A stretch of DNA of 64,000 nucleotides from Halomonas sp. THAF5a. Its GTDB lineage: Bacteria > Pseudomonadota > Gammaproteobacteria > Pseudomonadales > Halomonadaceae. Where the stretch lies: positions 2,666,001 through 2,730,000 of the forward strand of contig NZ_CP045417.1 of the NCBI RefSeq assembly GCF_009363755.1, in the 5' to 3' direction. Both the position numbers and the translations under genes were made by a program. Position 1 is the first letter of the stretch. Each line of letters starts with the position of its first letter. Below, piece by piece: positions 8,303-16,666 of the stretch. The notes beneath the pieces are model-generated. The model worked only from the letters and a program-made list of their open reading frames with translations. It was not told the DNA's origin and did no database searches.

Positions 8303-9313
8303 TCAAGGGATCAGCACCGCCGCGCCGGAGAGGCGCCCCTCCCGCAGGTCCTCGAGGGCCCGGTTGGCGTCCTCCAGGGGATAGGCGCGCGTCTCGGTGC
8401 GAATCGGCACCCCGGGGGCGAGGGCCAAAAACGCCTCGCCGTCGCGGCGGGTGAGGTTGGCCACCGAGCTCAGGCGGCGCTCCTCCCAGAGCAGGCGGTA
8501 GGGGAAGGAGGGGATGTCGGACATGTGGATGCCCCCGGAGACCACCGCGCCGCCGGGGCGCACCGCGGCCAGCGCCGTGGGGATGAGATCGCCCACCGGG
8601 GCGAAGAGCAGGGCGGCGTCCAGCGGCTCGGGCGGGGTCTCGTCGCTGCCGCCAGCCCAGACCGCGCCGAGCCGCCGCGCGAAGGCCTGGGCCTCGCTGT
8701 CGCCGGGCCGGGTGAAGGCGTAGACCGCCTGACCCCGGGCCACGGCGAGCTGGATGAGGATGTGCGCCGCGGCGCCGAAGCCGTAGAGGCCGAGGCGCCG
8801 GTTGGCCTCGCCCCCAGCCAGCCGCCAGGTGCGATAGCCGATCAGCCCGGCGCAGAGCAGCGGCGCGGCGGCCTGGGCATCCTCGGCGGGCAGGGGAAAG
8901 CAGTAGCGGGCGTCGGCCACGCAGTGCTCCGCGTAGCCGCCGTCGCGGGTGTAGCCGGTGAACTCGGCGCGCACGCAGAGGTTCTCTCGGCCGGCCAGGC
9001 AGGGCTCGCACGCGCCGCAGGTCCAGCCCAGCCAGGGCACCCCGACCCGCTGCCCGATGGCCAGCTCGGTCACGCCCTCCCCCAACGCGGCTACCTCCCC
9101 GACGATCTCGTGACCGGGGATCAGCGGCAGCCGCGGCCTCGAGAGCTCGCCGTCAACCACGTGGAGGTCGGTGCGGCAGACCCCGCAGGCCAGCACCCTG
9201 ACCCGCACCTCGCCGGGGCCCGGCTCGGGCAGCGGCAGTCGCTCGAGCTGCAGCGGCTGGCCGGCGACGTGCAGCCGCATGGCGCGCATCTCGCTCATCG
9301 GGCTCTTCTCCAC
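8303..9313 (-). CDS. Zinc-dependent alcohol dehydrogenase family protein
   Basis: A 336-residue medium-chain dehydrogenase/reductase. The catalytic zinc ligands are recognisable in ACGVCRTDLHV and PGHEIVGEV, and the structural zinc Cys cluster in CGACEPCLAGRENLC. The Rossmann region (LYGFGAAAHI) has Gly-x-Gly-Ala-Ala, so the coenzyme site is slightly atypical. Substrate cannot be deduced; relatives act on primary alcohols or aldehydes. A GTG start with GGAGGAG upstream is preferred; an ATG five codons later (9298) also has a GGAG site. It is transcribed toward sorAB and probably alone. Confidence 0.82.
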   Translation of the reverse strand: MEKSPMSEMRAMRLHVAGQPLQLERLPLPEPGPGEVRVRVLACGVCRTDLHVVDGELSRPRLPLIPGHEIVGEVAALGEGVTELAIGQRVGVPWLGWTCGACEPCLAGRENLCVRAEFTGYTRDGGYAEHCVADARYCFPLPAEDAQAAAPLLCAGLIGYRTWRLAGGEANRRLGLYGFGAAAHILIQLAVARGQAVYAFTRPGDSEAQAFARRLGAVWAGGSDETPPEPLDAALLFAPVGDLIPTALAAVRPGGAVVSGGIHMSDIPSFPYRLLWEERRLSSVANLTRRDGEAFLALAPGVPIRTETRAYPLEDANRALEDLREGRLSGAAVLIP

Positions 9314-9365
9314 GGGCTCTCCTCCTCAGGCGAACGGATTCGCTGCCCGCAGGATAGCCCAGGGC

Positions 9366-10208
9366 TCAGGCGGCGACCCGCACCTCGTAGCCGGTGAACT
9401 TGCGCAGGTTGATCACGCCGCTGTCGAGGATCAGGTACTGCCCCTTGATCCCCAGCAGGGTGCCGTCGACGCGCGGGGTCTTGTCGAGGTTGTGGGAGAC
9501 CACCTTGGTGGGGAACTCCAGCACCGGGTACTCGAAGCTCAGCGGCGCCTGGTCGAGGACGCGGATGGCGTCGGCGCCGAAGCGCTCGCGCAGGTTGTCG
9601 AGGCCGCTGCCCAGACGCTCGAGCAGCCGATCGCGCTCGGCGGCGAGATCGAGCCACTCGGTGGTGCCCTTGAGCATGGCCCGCCAGTTGGTGCGATCCG
9701 AGACCTGCTCCTTGAACAGCACCTCGACGAAGCCGGACTGCTGGCGGGTGTCGACCTCGAGGATCGGCAGCGCCTGCACCGCGCCCTGGTCGAGCCAGCG
9801 CGTCGGCATCTGGCTGGCCCGGGTGATGCCGACCTTGAGCCCCGAGGCGTTGGCCAGGTAGACCACGTGGGGCTGGAAGCAGTGGCGCTCGGCCCAGTCG
9901 GGCTCCCGGCAGGTGCCCTCGAAGAAGTGGCAGAGCTCCGGCTTCATGATGCAGGTATCGCACTGGGCGAGCTTCTTGAAGCAGGGGTAGCAGTGGCCCT
10001 GGGCGAAGCTCTTCCTGGTGGCCCGGCCGCAGTGGGTGCAGGCGATGGCGCCGGTCCACTCGAGGCTCAACGGCTTGCCGAGGCAGGCATTGAGGTCGAG
10101 GCGGGCGTCGCCGGCGCGCAGCACGTAACGGGCCGGCGAGCCGGGCTCGACGGCCATCTTGGTCAGGCAGCCCTGCTGCACGGCGGCGGCAGCGATCGAC
10201 TCAGTCAC
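9366..10208 (-). CDS. DUF2797 family protein
   Basis: A 280-residue conserved protein of unknown function. It contains Cys pairs that look like zinc fingers (ACTHC, HCYPC, QCDTC) in residues 45-90 and then a segment VVYLANASGLKVGITR that resembles the start of a GIY-YIG nuclease fold, as is reported for DUF2797. The GTG start overlaps the yeaC stop by 8 bases, and the two genes are commonly neighbours in gammaproteobacteria as far as I recall. I assign no function. Confidence 0.78.
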   Translation of the reverse strand: MTESIAAAAVQQGCLTKMAVEPGSPARYVLRAGDARLDLNACLGKPLSLEWTGAIACTHCGRATRKSFAQGHCYPCFKKLAQCDTCIMKPELCHFFEGTCREPDWAERHCFQPHVVYLANASGLKVGITRASQMPTRWLDQGAVQALPILEVDTRQQSGFVEVLFKEQVSDRTNWRAMLKGTTEWLDLAAERDRLLERLGSGLDNLRERFGADAIRVLDQAPLSFEYPVLEFPTKVVSHNLDKTPRVDGTLLGIKGQYLILDSGVINLRKFTGYEVRVAA

Positions 10209-10485
10209 GGCCGACGTCCCGGCCGAGGCCGGCCAGCTCCGGGGGCACGTCGGCGCCGCTGCTGGCACTGCCGCAGGTGCGGCGCTCCAGGTAGCCGACC
10301 CGCTCCTCCTCGGGCACCCGGTTCTCCGCCTCGTAGCGCATCACCGCCTCCAGGCAGAGCTCGGTCTGCTCGGCGGTGAGCATGCGGCCATCGGGCCACT
10401 TGCGCAGCGAGACGGCCTGCTTGAGGCTCGCGTAGATGGACGGGGTCATCTGCTGGATCATGCGATCGAAGGTCATTTCGCTCAT
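10201..10485 (-). CDS. yeaC: YeaC family protein (DUF1315)
   Basis: A 94-residue small cytoplasmic protein beginning MSEMTFDRMIQQMTPSIYASLKQAVSLRKWPDG, split here as the YeaC hallmark of a short N-terminal helix, SLKQAVSLRKWPDG, and LTAEQTELCLEAV. Function is unknown in all members. The C-terminal 20 residues (CGSASSGADVPPELAG) are low-complexity and unconserved. It overlaps the DUF2797 gene by 8 bases and follows glpG by 23 bases, so the three probably form one transcript. Confidence 0.85.
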   Translation of the reverse strand: MSEMTFDRMIQQMTPSIYASLKQAVSLRKWPDGRMLTAEQTELCLEAVMRYEAENRVPEEERVGYLERRTCGSASSGADVPPELAGLGRDVGRD

Positions 10486-10508
10486 GACGGACTCTCTTAG
10501 ATAGGGCC

Positions 10509-11363
10509 TCAGGAGGGACGGCGGCGGGCACGGCCGGAATGATACCAGCCCAGCGCCAGCCCCACGACCAGCCCGCCCAGGTGCGCCTCGTTGGCCACGT
10601 TGCCGAAGCCCACCAGGGCCGCCATGTCGGTCATGGCGAAGACCAGCCAGCCGAGCATGAAGACCACCAGCATCTGGGGCACGAAGAAGCCGCTGCGCGG
10701 CGCGCGCCGGGACATCAGCCAGACGTAGCCGAGCAGCGCGAAGTCGACCCCGGACATGCCGCCGAACAGCACGGTGCCGGCGGCGTACTGGGCGAGATTG
10801 GCGCCCACGCCGGCGACCAGCAGCAGCGTCAGCATCCGCCGGCTGCCCTGCAGCGCCTCGACCTGCCGGCCGAAGTACCAGAGCCAGAGCATGTTGAAGA
10901 TCAGGTGCATCCAGCCGAAGTGCAGGAAGGCCGGCGACAGCAGTCGCCAGACCTGTCCCGAGGCGAGGGCCTCGCCAAGGTCGCCGAACGCCAGCCCGCC
11001 CTGGACCACGATCACCGGCACGATGGTCAGCGCCGCGACCACCCGATCGTCGAGCAGCGCCATCAGGGCGAAGACCACCAGGCAGAGCGCCAGGGCGATG
11101 GAAGTCACCGGCACCTGGCGGAACGGCGCCAGCCACTGCGCCGCCCCCGCCCCTCCGGCCCGCGACGCCTCGGGCGTCAGCGATTCGCCCCGCCGCCAGC
11201 GCTCGATCAGCCCGAGCATCGCCTCCTGCTGGGCGGGGTCGACCAGCCACAGCACCTGCCCCTCGCCCTCCTCGGTGATCCGATGCCCGATGCGATGGGC
11301 CCACAGGGCTCGGCGCAGCGGGCGGGTATCGACATCGTGGGGCAGCAGGATTACCCGGTACAT
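10509..11363 (-). CDS. glpG: Rhomboid family intramembrane serine protease
   Basis: A 284-residue GlpG-type rhomboid protease of the inner membrane. A cytosolic N-terminal domain (residues 1-75) precedes six or so transmembrane helices. The catalytic dyad is visible as Ser204 in GMSGVDFALLG and His261 in NEAHLGGL, and the L1 loop contains HFGWMHLIFNMLWLWYFG. Length and dyad spacing match E. coli GlpG (Ser201/His254). The substrate in this organism is unknown. It is the first gene of a probable glpG-yeaC-DUF2797 unit. Confidence 0.93.
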   Translation of the reverse strand: MYRVILLPHDVDTRPLRRALWAHRIGHRITEEGEGQVLWLVDPAQQEAMLGLIERWRRGESLTPEASRAGGAGAAQWLAPFRQVPVTSIALALCLVVFALMALLDDRVVAALTIVPVIVVQGGLAFGDLGEALASGQVWRLLSPAFLHFGWMHLIFNMLWLWYFGRQVEALQGSRRMLTLLLVAGVGANLAQYAAGTVLFGGMSGVDFALLGYVWLMSRRAPRSGFFVPQMLVVFMLGWLVFAMTDMAALVGFGNVANEAHLGGLVVGLALGWYHSGRARRRPS

Positions 11364-11444
11364 GGTCTCTCCAGCGAGGGGCTCGTCAGCGGGGCGCGCC
11401 CCGGGGGCCGAGCGGCCGGATGGGACGGCGCCGACCGGCCGGGC

Positions 11445-11477
11445 AAAGAAAAAGTCCGGCGGAGGGGGCCGCCGGAC
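11445..11477 (-). terminator. Rho-independent terminator of the metallophosphoesterase/nadK unit
   Basis: Read on the minus strand: a perfect 9-base stem GTCCGGCGG / CCGCCGGAC with a 6-base loop, followed by TTTTTCTTT. It lies about 95 bases after the stop of the phosphoesterase gene at 11572. Confidence 0.85.
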
Positions 11478-11571
11478 AAGAGCAAGGGATCATTCAAGGG
11501 AACACCTACTCTGATGGCGTCGGTCAACGAGAGTTCATCCCGCTGACACGCTTTTTGCGTAAAGAATTGTA

Positions 11572-12570
11572 TCAATCGAAGTCGATCTCCCAGGGCTGCG
11601 GCCGGGCCTCCTCCTCGCGGGGCACACGGATCCACTCGAAGTGGCTGGCGTCGAGGCGCGCCTCGCCGCTCCAGCGGTAGGCCACCAGGCGGCCGAACTT
11701 CACGGCGCTGTAGTCCAGGCAGGCGATGTTGCCCGCCGGCAGGGCCGGTATCCCCTCGCACCAGTAGTGGCCGATGAACAGCGGCGGCTCGTCGGGACCA
11801 TAGTAGCTGAGCCGCGTGCGCTCCTCCTCGGTGAGCGCGCGCCGCTCCAGGTCCCCCGGCAGGTTGTCGGGCTGGAAGACCACGTCGCCCCAGGTGCGCG
11901 GATGACGCGCCCAGAAGTGGGCCCGGAAGCTGCGCCGGGTGAAGCCGTCCCCCGAGTGGATCGCCACGCCTTCGGGCAGCGGCACGTGGGTGCCGCGGGT
12001 CAGGCGATCGAGGATCCGGAACGCCCGGGTCCCCGGCACCACCGAGGCGGCCAGGAAATCCTCGTCGATGCGCCCGTCCGGATGGTCGCGGCGCAGGTCG
12101 TCGATCAGCGCCGGGTCCCAGCAGGCGTGCACCACCCGCAGGCCGTCGAGCTCGAGGAACAGCGGGATGTCCATGAACCAGGCCAGCGCCTCCTCCCACT
12201 CCTGGGGGTGGTCGCGATACTGCTCCAGGGTCTCCTGGATGATGCGGTTGTGGCGCGGCGTGTGCTCGCGCAGCCAGTCGCGGCCCAGGCCGGCCGGCGC
12301 GCGGTGGCAGTAGGCCAGGGCGTTGTACTCGTGGTTGCCCATGACGATATGCGCCTCCCCCGCCTCGACCATGCGACGGGCGATGGTGACGGCCAGGCGG
12401 ATGCGCGGGCCCCGGTCGATCAGGTCGCCGAGGAAGATCACCTGGCGGCGCGGGTGGCGGTAGACCCCGCCGCGCTGGTGATAGCCCAGGCGCTCGAGCA
12501 GCGCGCCCAGGGTCGCCCCGCAGCCGTGCACATCGCCGATCAGGTCGTAGCCCTCGAGAGTGCCTTGCAT
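11572..12570 (-). CDS. PPP-type metallophosphoesterase
   Basis: A 332-residue calcineurin-like phosphoesterase. The di-metal motifs are in order: GDVHG (residues 12-16), GDLIDRG, GNHEYNA, and later VVHACWDP and IGHYW. The organisation resembles Ser/Thr phosphatases and ApaH, but the sequence is longer than ApaH (about 280) and has an additional C-terminal segment, so I do not call it a diadenosine tetraphosphatase. The start ATG has a GAGGTGAG site and lies 7 bases after the nadK stop, so the two are co-transcribed. Confidence 0.82.
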   Translation of the reverse strand: MQGTLEGYDLIGDVHGCGATLGALLERLGYHQRGGVYRHPRRQVIFLGDLIDRGPRIRLAVTIARRMVEAGEAHIVMGNHEYNALAYCHRAPAGLGRDWLREHTPRHNRIIQETLEQYRDHPQEWEEALAWFMDIPLFLELDGLRVVHACWDPALIDDLRRDHPDGRIDEDFLAASVVPGTRAFRILDRLTRGTHVPLPEGVAIHSGDGFTRRSFRAHFWARHPRTWGDVVFQPDNLPGDLERRALTEEERTRLSYYGPDEPPLFIGHYWCEGIPALPAGNIACLDYSAVKFGRLVAYRWSGEARLDASHFEWIRVPREEEARPQPWEIDFD

Positions 12571-12577
12571 GCTCACC

Positions 12578-13459
12578 TCAGTCGCCCAGACGATTGCTCC
12601 AGCCCAGCTTGCTGCGCAGGACCTCGAAGAAGTTGTGGCCCAGCGGGTGGACCAGCTGGACCCGCCGCGGCTTGCGGCGGATGACCAGCACGTCGTCGGG
12701 CTTGGCCACCGCGCGGGTCTGGCCGTCGCAGCTGATGTGCGGGTAGGTCTGGTTGGTCTCGCCGATATGGATGCGGATCTCGCTGGCCGCATCGATGACG
12801 ATGGGCCGGCTCGACAGGGTGTGCGGGAACATCGGCACCAGGGTGATGACGTCGAGCTTGGGGTGCATGATCGGCCCGCCGCCGGAGAGCGCGTAGGCCG
12901 TGGAGCCGGTGGGCGTGGCGATGATCAGGCCGTCGCTGCGCTGGCTGTAGACGAACTGGCCGTCGAGGAAGAGCTCGAACTCGATCATGCGCACCGCCTT
13001 GCCCGGGTGCAGCACCACCTCGTTGAGGGCATCGCCGTTGCCGACCTGGACGCCGTCGCGGTAGAGCTCGGCGTCGAGCAGGAAGCGCTCCTCCAGCTCG
13101 TAGCGCCCGGCGAGCACCTCGCCGACCCGAGCCTCCAGCTCGTCCGGAGAGATGTCGGTGAGAAAGCCCAGTCGGCCGCGGTTGACGCCCAGCACCAGGG
13201 TGCCGCTGTGGCAGAGGGTGCGCGCGGCACCCAGCAGGCTGCCGTCGCCGCCGACCACGATCACCAGGTCGCAGAGCTCGCCCAGCAGCCGGCGGCTGGC
13301 TTCGGGATGGCCGTGGTCGAGCAGCACCGTGGCGGTCCGGTCCTCGATGATGACGTGATAGCCGCCGTCCTCGAGGAAGCGGATCAGCCGCTTGAGGGTA
13401 TCGACCACCTTGGCGCTGCCCAGACGACCGATCAGACCGATGTTCTTGAAGGTTGTCAT
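12578..13459 (-). CDS. nadK: NAD kinase
   Basis: A 293-residue ATP-NAD kinase, the same length as E. coli NadK (292). The diagnostic motifs are VVGGDGSLLGAART, GVNRGRLGFLTD, ALNEVVLHPG and the glycine-rich SDGLIIATPTGSTAYALSGGGP. The enzyme makes NADP in the cytoplasm. I chose the ATG giving MTTFKNIGLIGR, the canonical N-terminus, over a start 19 codons upstream. The phosphoesterase gene follows after 7 bases. Confidence 0.95.
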   Translation of the reverse strand: MTTFKNIGLIGRLGSAKVVDTLKRLIRFLEDGGYHVIIEDRTATVLLDHGHPEASRRLLGELCDLVIVVGGDGSLLGAARTLCHSGTLVLGVNRGRLGFLTDISPDELEARVGEVLAGRYELEERFLLDAELYRDGVQVGNGDALNEVVLHPGKAVRMIEFELFLDGQFVYSQRSDGLIIATPTGSTAYALSGGGPIMHPKLDVITLVPMFPHTLSSRPIVIDAASEIRIHIGETNQTYPHISCDGQTRAVAKPDDVLVIRRKPRRVQLVHPLGHNFFEVLRSKLGWSNRLGD

Positions 13460-13522
13460 GCACGGGCCTCTCGCTTCGCGGCCGGCCATTATGGCGATTG
13501 GCCGCGGGGCGAGCAAACGGCC

Positions 13523-14410
13523 TCAGGCGGCGCTCAGGCGGCGGCGCTTGAGCCACCACTCGTTGAGCCACAGCGAACCGACGATGATCGCCCCCCCCAC
13601 GCCCAGGCGCAGCAGGTCGGCGTCGCGATTCCAGATCAGCAGGTTGACCAGCAGCCCCGCCGGGATCAGCAGGTTGTTCATGATGGCGAGCGCGCCGGCA
13701 TCGACGCGGGTGGCGCCGAGGTTCCACAGGAAGTAGCCGAGCCCGGAGGCCGCCAGGCCCAGCCACAGCAGCACGCCCCACTGCACGCCGGTGGAGGGCA
13801 GGCCCCCGGCGTTGCCGAGCAGCAGGAAGGCCGGCACGGCCACCGCCAGGGCGCCGAGGTAGAACCAGGCGAAGACGCTGTGGCGCGGCAGCGCGTCCGG
13901 CAGGCTCGCCGAGAGCCGGCGATAGCCCACCTGGCCGAGGGCGAAGCAGAGGTTGGCGCCCTGCACGACCAGGAAACCGGACCAGAAGCCGCTGTCGAGG
14001 CCCTGGTAGCGGATCACCGCCGCGCCCAGCACCGCCAGTGACGCGGTCAGCAGGTAGAAGGGGGTGAAGCGGCCGAACAGGGCATCGTCGAGCAGCGCGA
14101 TATAGAGCGGCGTGAAGATGGTGAAGAGCAGCACCTCCGGCACCGAGAGCAGCAGGAAGGACTGGTAGAAGAAGATGTACATCACGCCGAGCTGCACCGC
14201 CCCCAGCCCCATCAGCGCCAGGCGCTGACCGCCGCGCAGCCGCGCGGGGCGCAGGAACGGCAGGAAGACCAGCGTCGCCAGGCCGATGCGCATCAGCACG
14301 GAGAAGTAGCTATCGACCTGACCGGCCAGGTAGACGCCGATCAGCGAGAACGAGAACGCCCAGAGGACGGTGACGCCGACGAGAAGGCCCAAGGTAAACT
14401 CCTGAAACAT
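13523..14410 (-). CDS. EamA/DMT-family transporter
   Basis: A 295-residue inner-membrane protein with about ten predicted transmembrane helices arranged as two EamA repeats (residues 1-140 and 150-285). Segments such as LASGLGYFLWNLGATRVDAG and the second-repeat MNNLLIPAG resemble the carboxylate/amino-acid/amine exporter group (YtfF/RhaT-like). The substrate cannot be stated. It is transcribed toward nadK with a 63-base gap and may be monocistronic. Confidence 0.8.
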   Translation of the reverse strand: MFQEFTLGLLVGVTVLWAFSFSLIGVYLAGQVDSYFSVLMRIGLATLVFLPFLRPARLRGGQRLALMGLGAVQLGVMYIFFYQSFLLLSVPEVLLFTIFTPLYIALLDDALFGRFTPFYLLTASLAVLGAAVIRYQGLDSGFWSGFLVVQGANLCFALGQVGYRRLSASLPDALPRHSVFAWFYLGALAVAVPAFLLLGNAGGLPSTGVQWGVLLWLGLAASGLGYFLWNLGATRVDAGALAIMNNLLIPAGLLVNLLIWNRDADLLRLGVGGAIIVGSLWLNEWWLKRRRLSAA

Positions 14411-14471
14411 GAGTGGTTGACGGCGATTATACCCACCCCGGCCGCGGCGCCAAGGCCCCGGCGCCGAGCCC

Positions 14472-15038
14472 TCAGGGCGACGACCGCCGCAGCCACCAGA
14501 GCGCGTAGACCACCCCGGGCAGCCAGCCGAGCAGACTCAGCGCCAGGCCGAGCACCACCCGCATCGCCCCGCCCGCCGAGAGGCCGACGGCCAGGGGCGG
14601 CAGCAGCACGGCCAGGGCGTAGAGGGCCGCCCTGGGAGCGGGCGCGGGCGGCACCGCCGGGTCCCGGGGCGCTGGCCCCCCCCCTGCGGGAGGCGCGTCG
14701 CCTGCGTCCGACGTGTCGCGCGTGGCGGTGCCCGCGGGCTTGTCATCGGCCGTGACCCGCTCGCCGGCGGCCGGCGTGAAGTGGCCGACGCTCGCTTCAT
14801 GGTCGAGGGCGCGACGGTGGGCCTCGTGATCGATCTTCTGCTCCAGCGTCTCGGCGCCCTCGGCCAGGGTCTCGTGATGGCGCTCCCAGTCCTCCCAGTC
14901 GAAGGGGGTGCCGGCGCGCGGCGGTTGCTCCCCCGCCTCGATGGCGCGCGACCAGGCCTTCTCCTCCAGGGTGTTGGGGCGCTCCTGGTCGCGCCCCGCG
15001 TCGAGCCCCTTGCGGGCCATGTACTCCCGAGCATCCAT
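14472..15038 (-). CDS. Acidic soluble region fused to a Pmp3/YqaE-like membrane module
   Basis: A 188-residue protein in two parts. Residues 1-100 are acidic and predicted soluble (repeated Glu/Asp/His, MDAREYMARKGLDAGRD at the start), followed by a Pro/Ala/Gly-rich linker. The last 50 residues (ALAVLLPPLAVGLSAGG ... LLGWLPGVVYALWW) match the two-helix Pmp3/YqaE (UPF0057) family, which usually stands alone as a peptide of 50-60 residues and is linked to salt or membrane-potential stress. Function here is unknown. The join of the two modules is seen directly; its meaning is inference. Confidence 0.7.
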   Translation of the reverse strand: MDAREYMARKGLDAGRDQERPNTLEEKAWSRAIEAGEQPPRAGTPFDWEDWERHHETLAEGAETLEQKIDHEAHRRALDHEASVGHFTPAAGERVTADDKPAGTATRDTSDAGDAPPAGGGPAPRDPAVPPAPAPRAALYALAVLLPPLAVGLSAGGAMRVVLGLALSLLGWLPGVVYALWWLRRSSP

Positions 15039-15291
15039 GATGCGACTCCCTCGGTCGGTGCACGCCGGCGGCGCCGACGATCGCTGTGCATGAGTGTGCC
15101 ATATTGGAGCGGCCGAGGGTGACCGGGTTCCCGGTCGCGACGGGGCGCGACATCAGCGTTAACAGCGCCCCATCGCCGCGGCGAGGAGGCGTCGACTATG
15201 CTGGGAACGAGACGGGACCGCGCCGAGCGGCCTCGCACCTGGCAACGCGGCGTCCGCCCGCTCATCACTGCCCGGCACAAGGAGCTATGCC

Positions 15292-15699
15292 ATGCCCAAC
15301 AAGGCCCCCACCATCGTGCGTGAGATCATGTCCCGCGACTGCTACCGGGTCACCGGCCGGACCTCGGTGGCCACCCTGGCCGAGGGCCTCGCGCTGCACC
15401 GCCTGCCCGGCGTGCCCGTGGTCGACGAGCGGGACCACCTGATCGGCTTCATCTCGGAACAGGATGTGATGGGCAAGGTGCTGGAGAGCTCCTATCTCGG
15501 CGACGAGCCACCGCTGGTCCGCGAGATGATGCGCAACGAGGTGCTGTCGGTGCCGGCGACCAAGAGCATCACCGACCTGGCCCAGGAGATGCTGGGCGCC
15601 AAGCCCAAGGTCTATCCGGTGGTCGAGCAGGGCCGACTGGTGGGGATCGTCACCCGCCGCGACGTGCTGAGCGCCCTGATCCGCATGCGTCACTCCTGA
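15292..15699 (+). CDS. Tandem CBS-domain protein
   Basis: A 135-residue protein consisting of two CBS motifs (about residues 8-62 and 72-130) and nothing else. The pattern LPGVPVVDERDHLIGFISEQDV and VYPVVEQGRLVGIVTRRDVL is typical. Such free-standing CBS pairs bind adenylates and modulate partner enzymes or channels, but no partner is adjacent. AAGGAG precedes the ATG by 7 bases. Confidence 0.85.
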   Translation: MPNKAPTIVREIMSRDCYRVTGRTSVATLAEGLALHRLPGVPVVDERDHLIGFISEQDVMGKVLESSYLGDEPPLVREMMRNEVLSVPATKSITDLAQEMLGAKPKVYPVVEQGRLVGIVTRRDVLSALIRMRHS

Positions 15700-15722
15700 C
15701 CCCCCCCTTCCCCGCCATGACC

Positions 15723-15745
15723 GCACCCGGCGATGTGCCGGGTGC
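15723..15745 (+). terminator. Hairpin after the CBS gene (possible terminator)
   Basis: Perfect 9-base stem GCACCCGGC / GCCGGGTGC with a 5-base loop, 24 bases after the CBS stop. No T-run follows, so termination would be weak or Rho-assisted. Confidence 0.45.
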
Positions 15746-16011
15746 ACGACGGTTCACGCCCGCAGCAATGCCCGGTGTGCGCACAAAGAAAAGCCGCCCC
15801 ATGAGGCATGGAGCGGCAAGGATCGAAAGTGCAAGCTGAGGCAACAGTGTTAGCGACTGCTATCGCGTTGCTGCCTACGCCACTTCTGACAGCGGTGGAG
15901 CGAAAAGTTCGCCGAGGCGCCAAAAAAACTCGCCCGGCATTGGTCGCCCCCCGACGAGGCACCGCGAAACAGCCACTTAGCGCGGACTCGCCAAAAAAGG
16001 CCGCGACGCGC
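15746..16011. other. Gene-free stretch upstream of tRNA-Gly
   Basis: I see no credible gene here. An imperfect hairpin at 15793-15817 (GCCGC ... GCGGC) has an A-rich left flank and would be a minus-strand terminator, but no minus-strand gene feeds it. Two A-runs (15921-15928 and 15992-15997) mark the approach to the tRNA promoter. Confidence 0.4.
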
Positions 16012-16041
16012 TTGCAAAGGCTAACCACTTGGTTTTACTAT
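16012..16041 (+). promoter_or_regulatory. Promoter of tRNA-Gly
   Basis: -35 TTGCAA (16012-16017) and -10 TACTAT (16036-16041) separated by 18 bases, or TTACTA with 17. The inferred start near 16048 would give a 5' leader of only a few bases before the tRNA at 16054. Confidence 0.65.
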
Positions 16042-16053
16042 CCAATTCCCTTC

Positions 16054-16127
16054 GCGGGTGTAGCTCAATGGTAGAGCAGAAGCTTCCCAAGCTTAAGACG
16101 AGGGTTCGATTCCCTTCACCCGCTCCA
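16054..16127 (+). tRNA. tRNA-Gly(TCC)
   Basis: 74 bases including an encoded 3' CCA. Acceptor arms GCGGGTG / CACCCGC pair fully; the D-arm TAGCTCAATGGTAGAGC, the anticodon loop CTTCCCA with anticodon TCC and the T-arm GAGGGTTCGATTCCCTT are all canonical. It closely follows E. coli tRNA-Gly(UCC) in layout and is a single-gene unit with its own promoter. Confidence 0.96.
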
Positions 16128-16229
16128 CGCCCCGGCGTGCCGCCTCAGCCCTAGACCTCATCCGCCTCCGGATCCGCCGCACCGCCGCTGAGCGATCGGG
16201 ACCTGCTCGCCTGCACGGAGCCGCGCACC

Positions 16230-16595
16230 ATGTCCATTTTCCTGCTGGTCCTCACCGTCTGCCTGGTCATCTTCGGCGGCATGATCGCCCTGATGATGCT
16301 CTCCGGCACCCCACGCTACCGCACGGAGCCCGAACAGCTGATCGCGCTGTTCGACAGGGCGCTGTCCAGCAGCGTCAGCGAGGCCGAGTGGGACACCGTC
16401 ATCGGCTACCCGATCCGCCACGACGATTACCTGGAGGGGATTCGTCGCCGGGCCCAGCGCCTGATGGAGGAGCACGGGCGGCATGGTCGCATCGCACGCG
16501 GCAAGCCGCTGCTCGACGACGAGGGCCGGGAGGAGCTGGCGGCCCTGCGCGACCACCTGGCCGCCCACACCGCCCTGCGCCGCCGCGAGGATTGA
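16230..16595 (+). CDS. Small membrane-anchored protein of unknown function
   Basis: A 121-residue protein with one N-terminal transmembrane helix (about residues 3-25) and a charged cytoplasmic or periplasmic remainder containing the segment EQLIALFDRALSSSVSEAEWDTVI and many Arg/Glu pairs. GGAG lies 10 bases before the ATG. I do not recognise a family. It stands alone between tRNA-Gly and the AraC regulator. Confidence 0.6.
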   Translation: MSIFLLVLTVCLVIFGGMIALMMLSGTPRYRTEPEQLIALFDRALSSSVSEAEWDTVIGYPIRHDDYLEGIRRRAQRLMEEHGRHGRIARGKPLLDDEGREELAALRDHLAAHTALRRRED

Positions 16596-16666
16596 CGCCG
16601 AGCGTTGAAGCCTCGCCTGGTATACTGTGGTGTCATGCCGCTGACACGCCCAGCCGGAGGCCCTTC

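Noticed and set aside
15785..15817. Minus-strand terminator-like hairpin
   Set aside because: Stem is imperfect and no minus-strand gene lies upstream of it.
15808..16074. 88-residue Lys/Arg-rich frame before and into tRNA-Gly
   Set aside because: No ribosome site, runs into the tRNA, and the basic composition follows from the A-runs of the promoter region.
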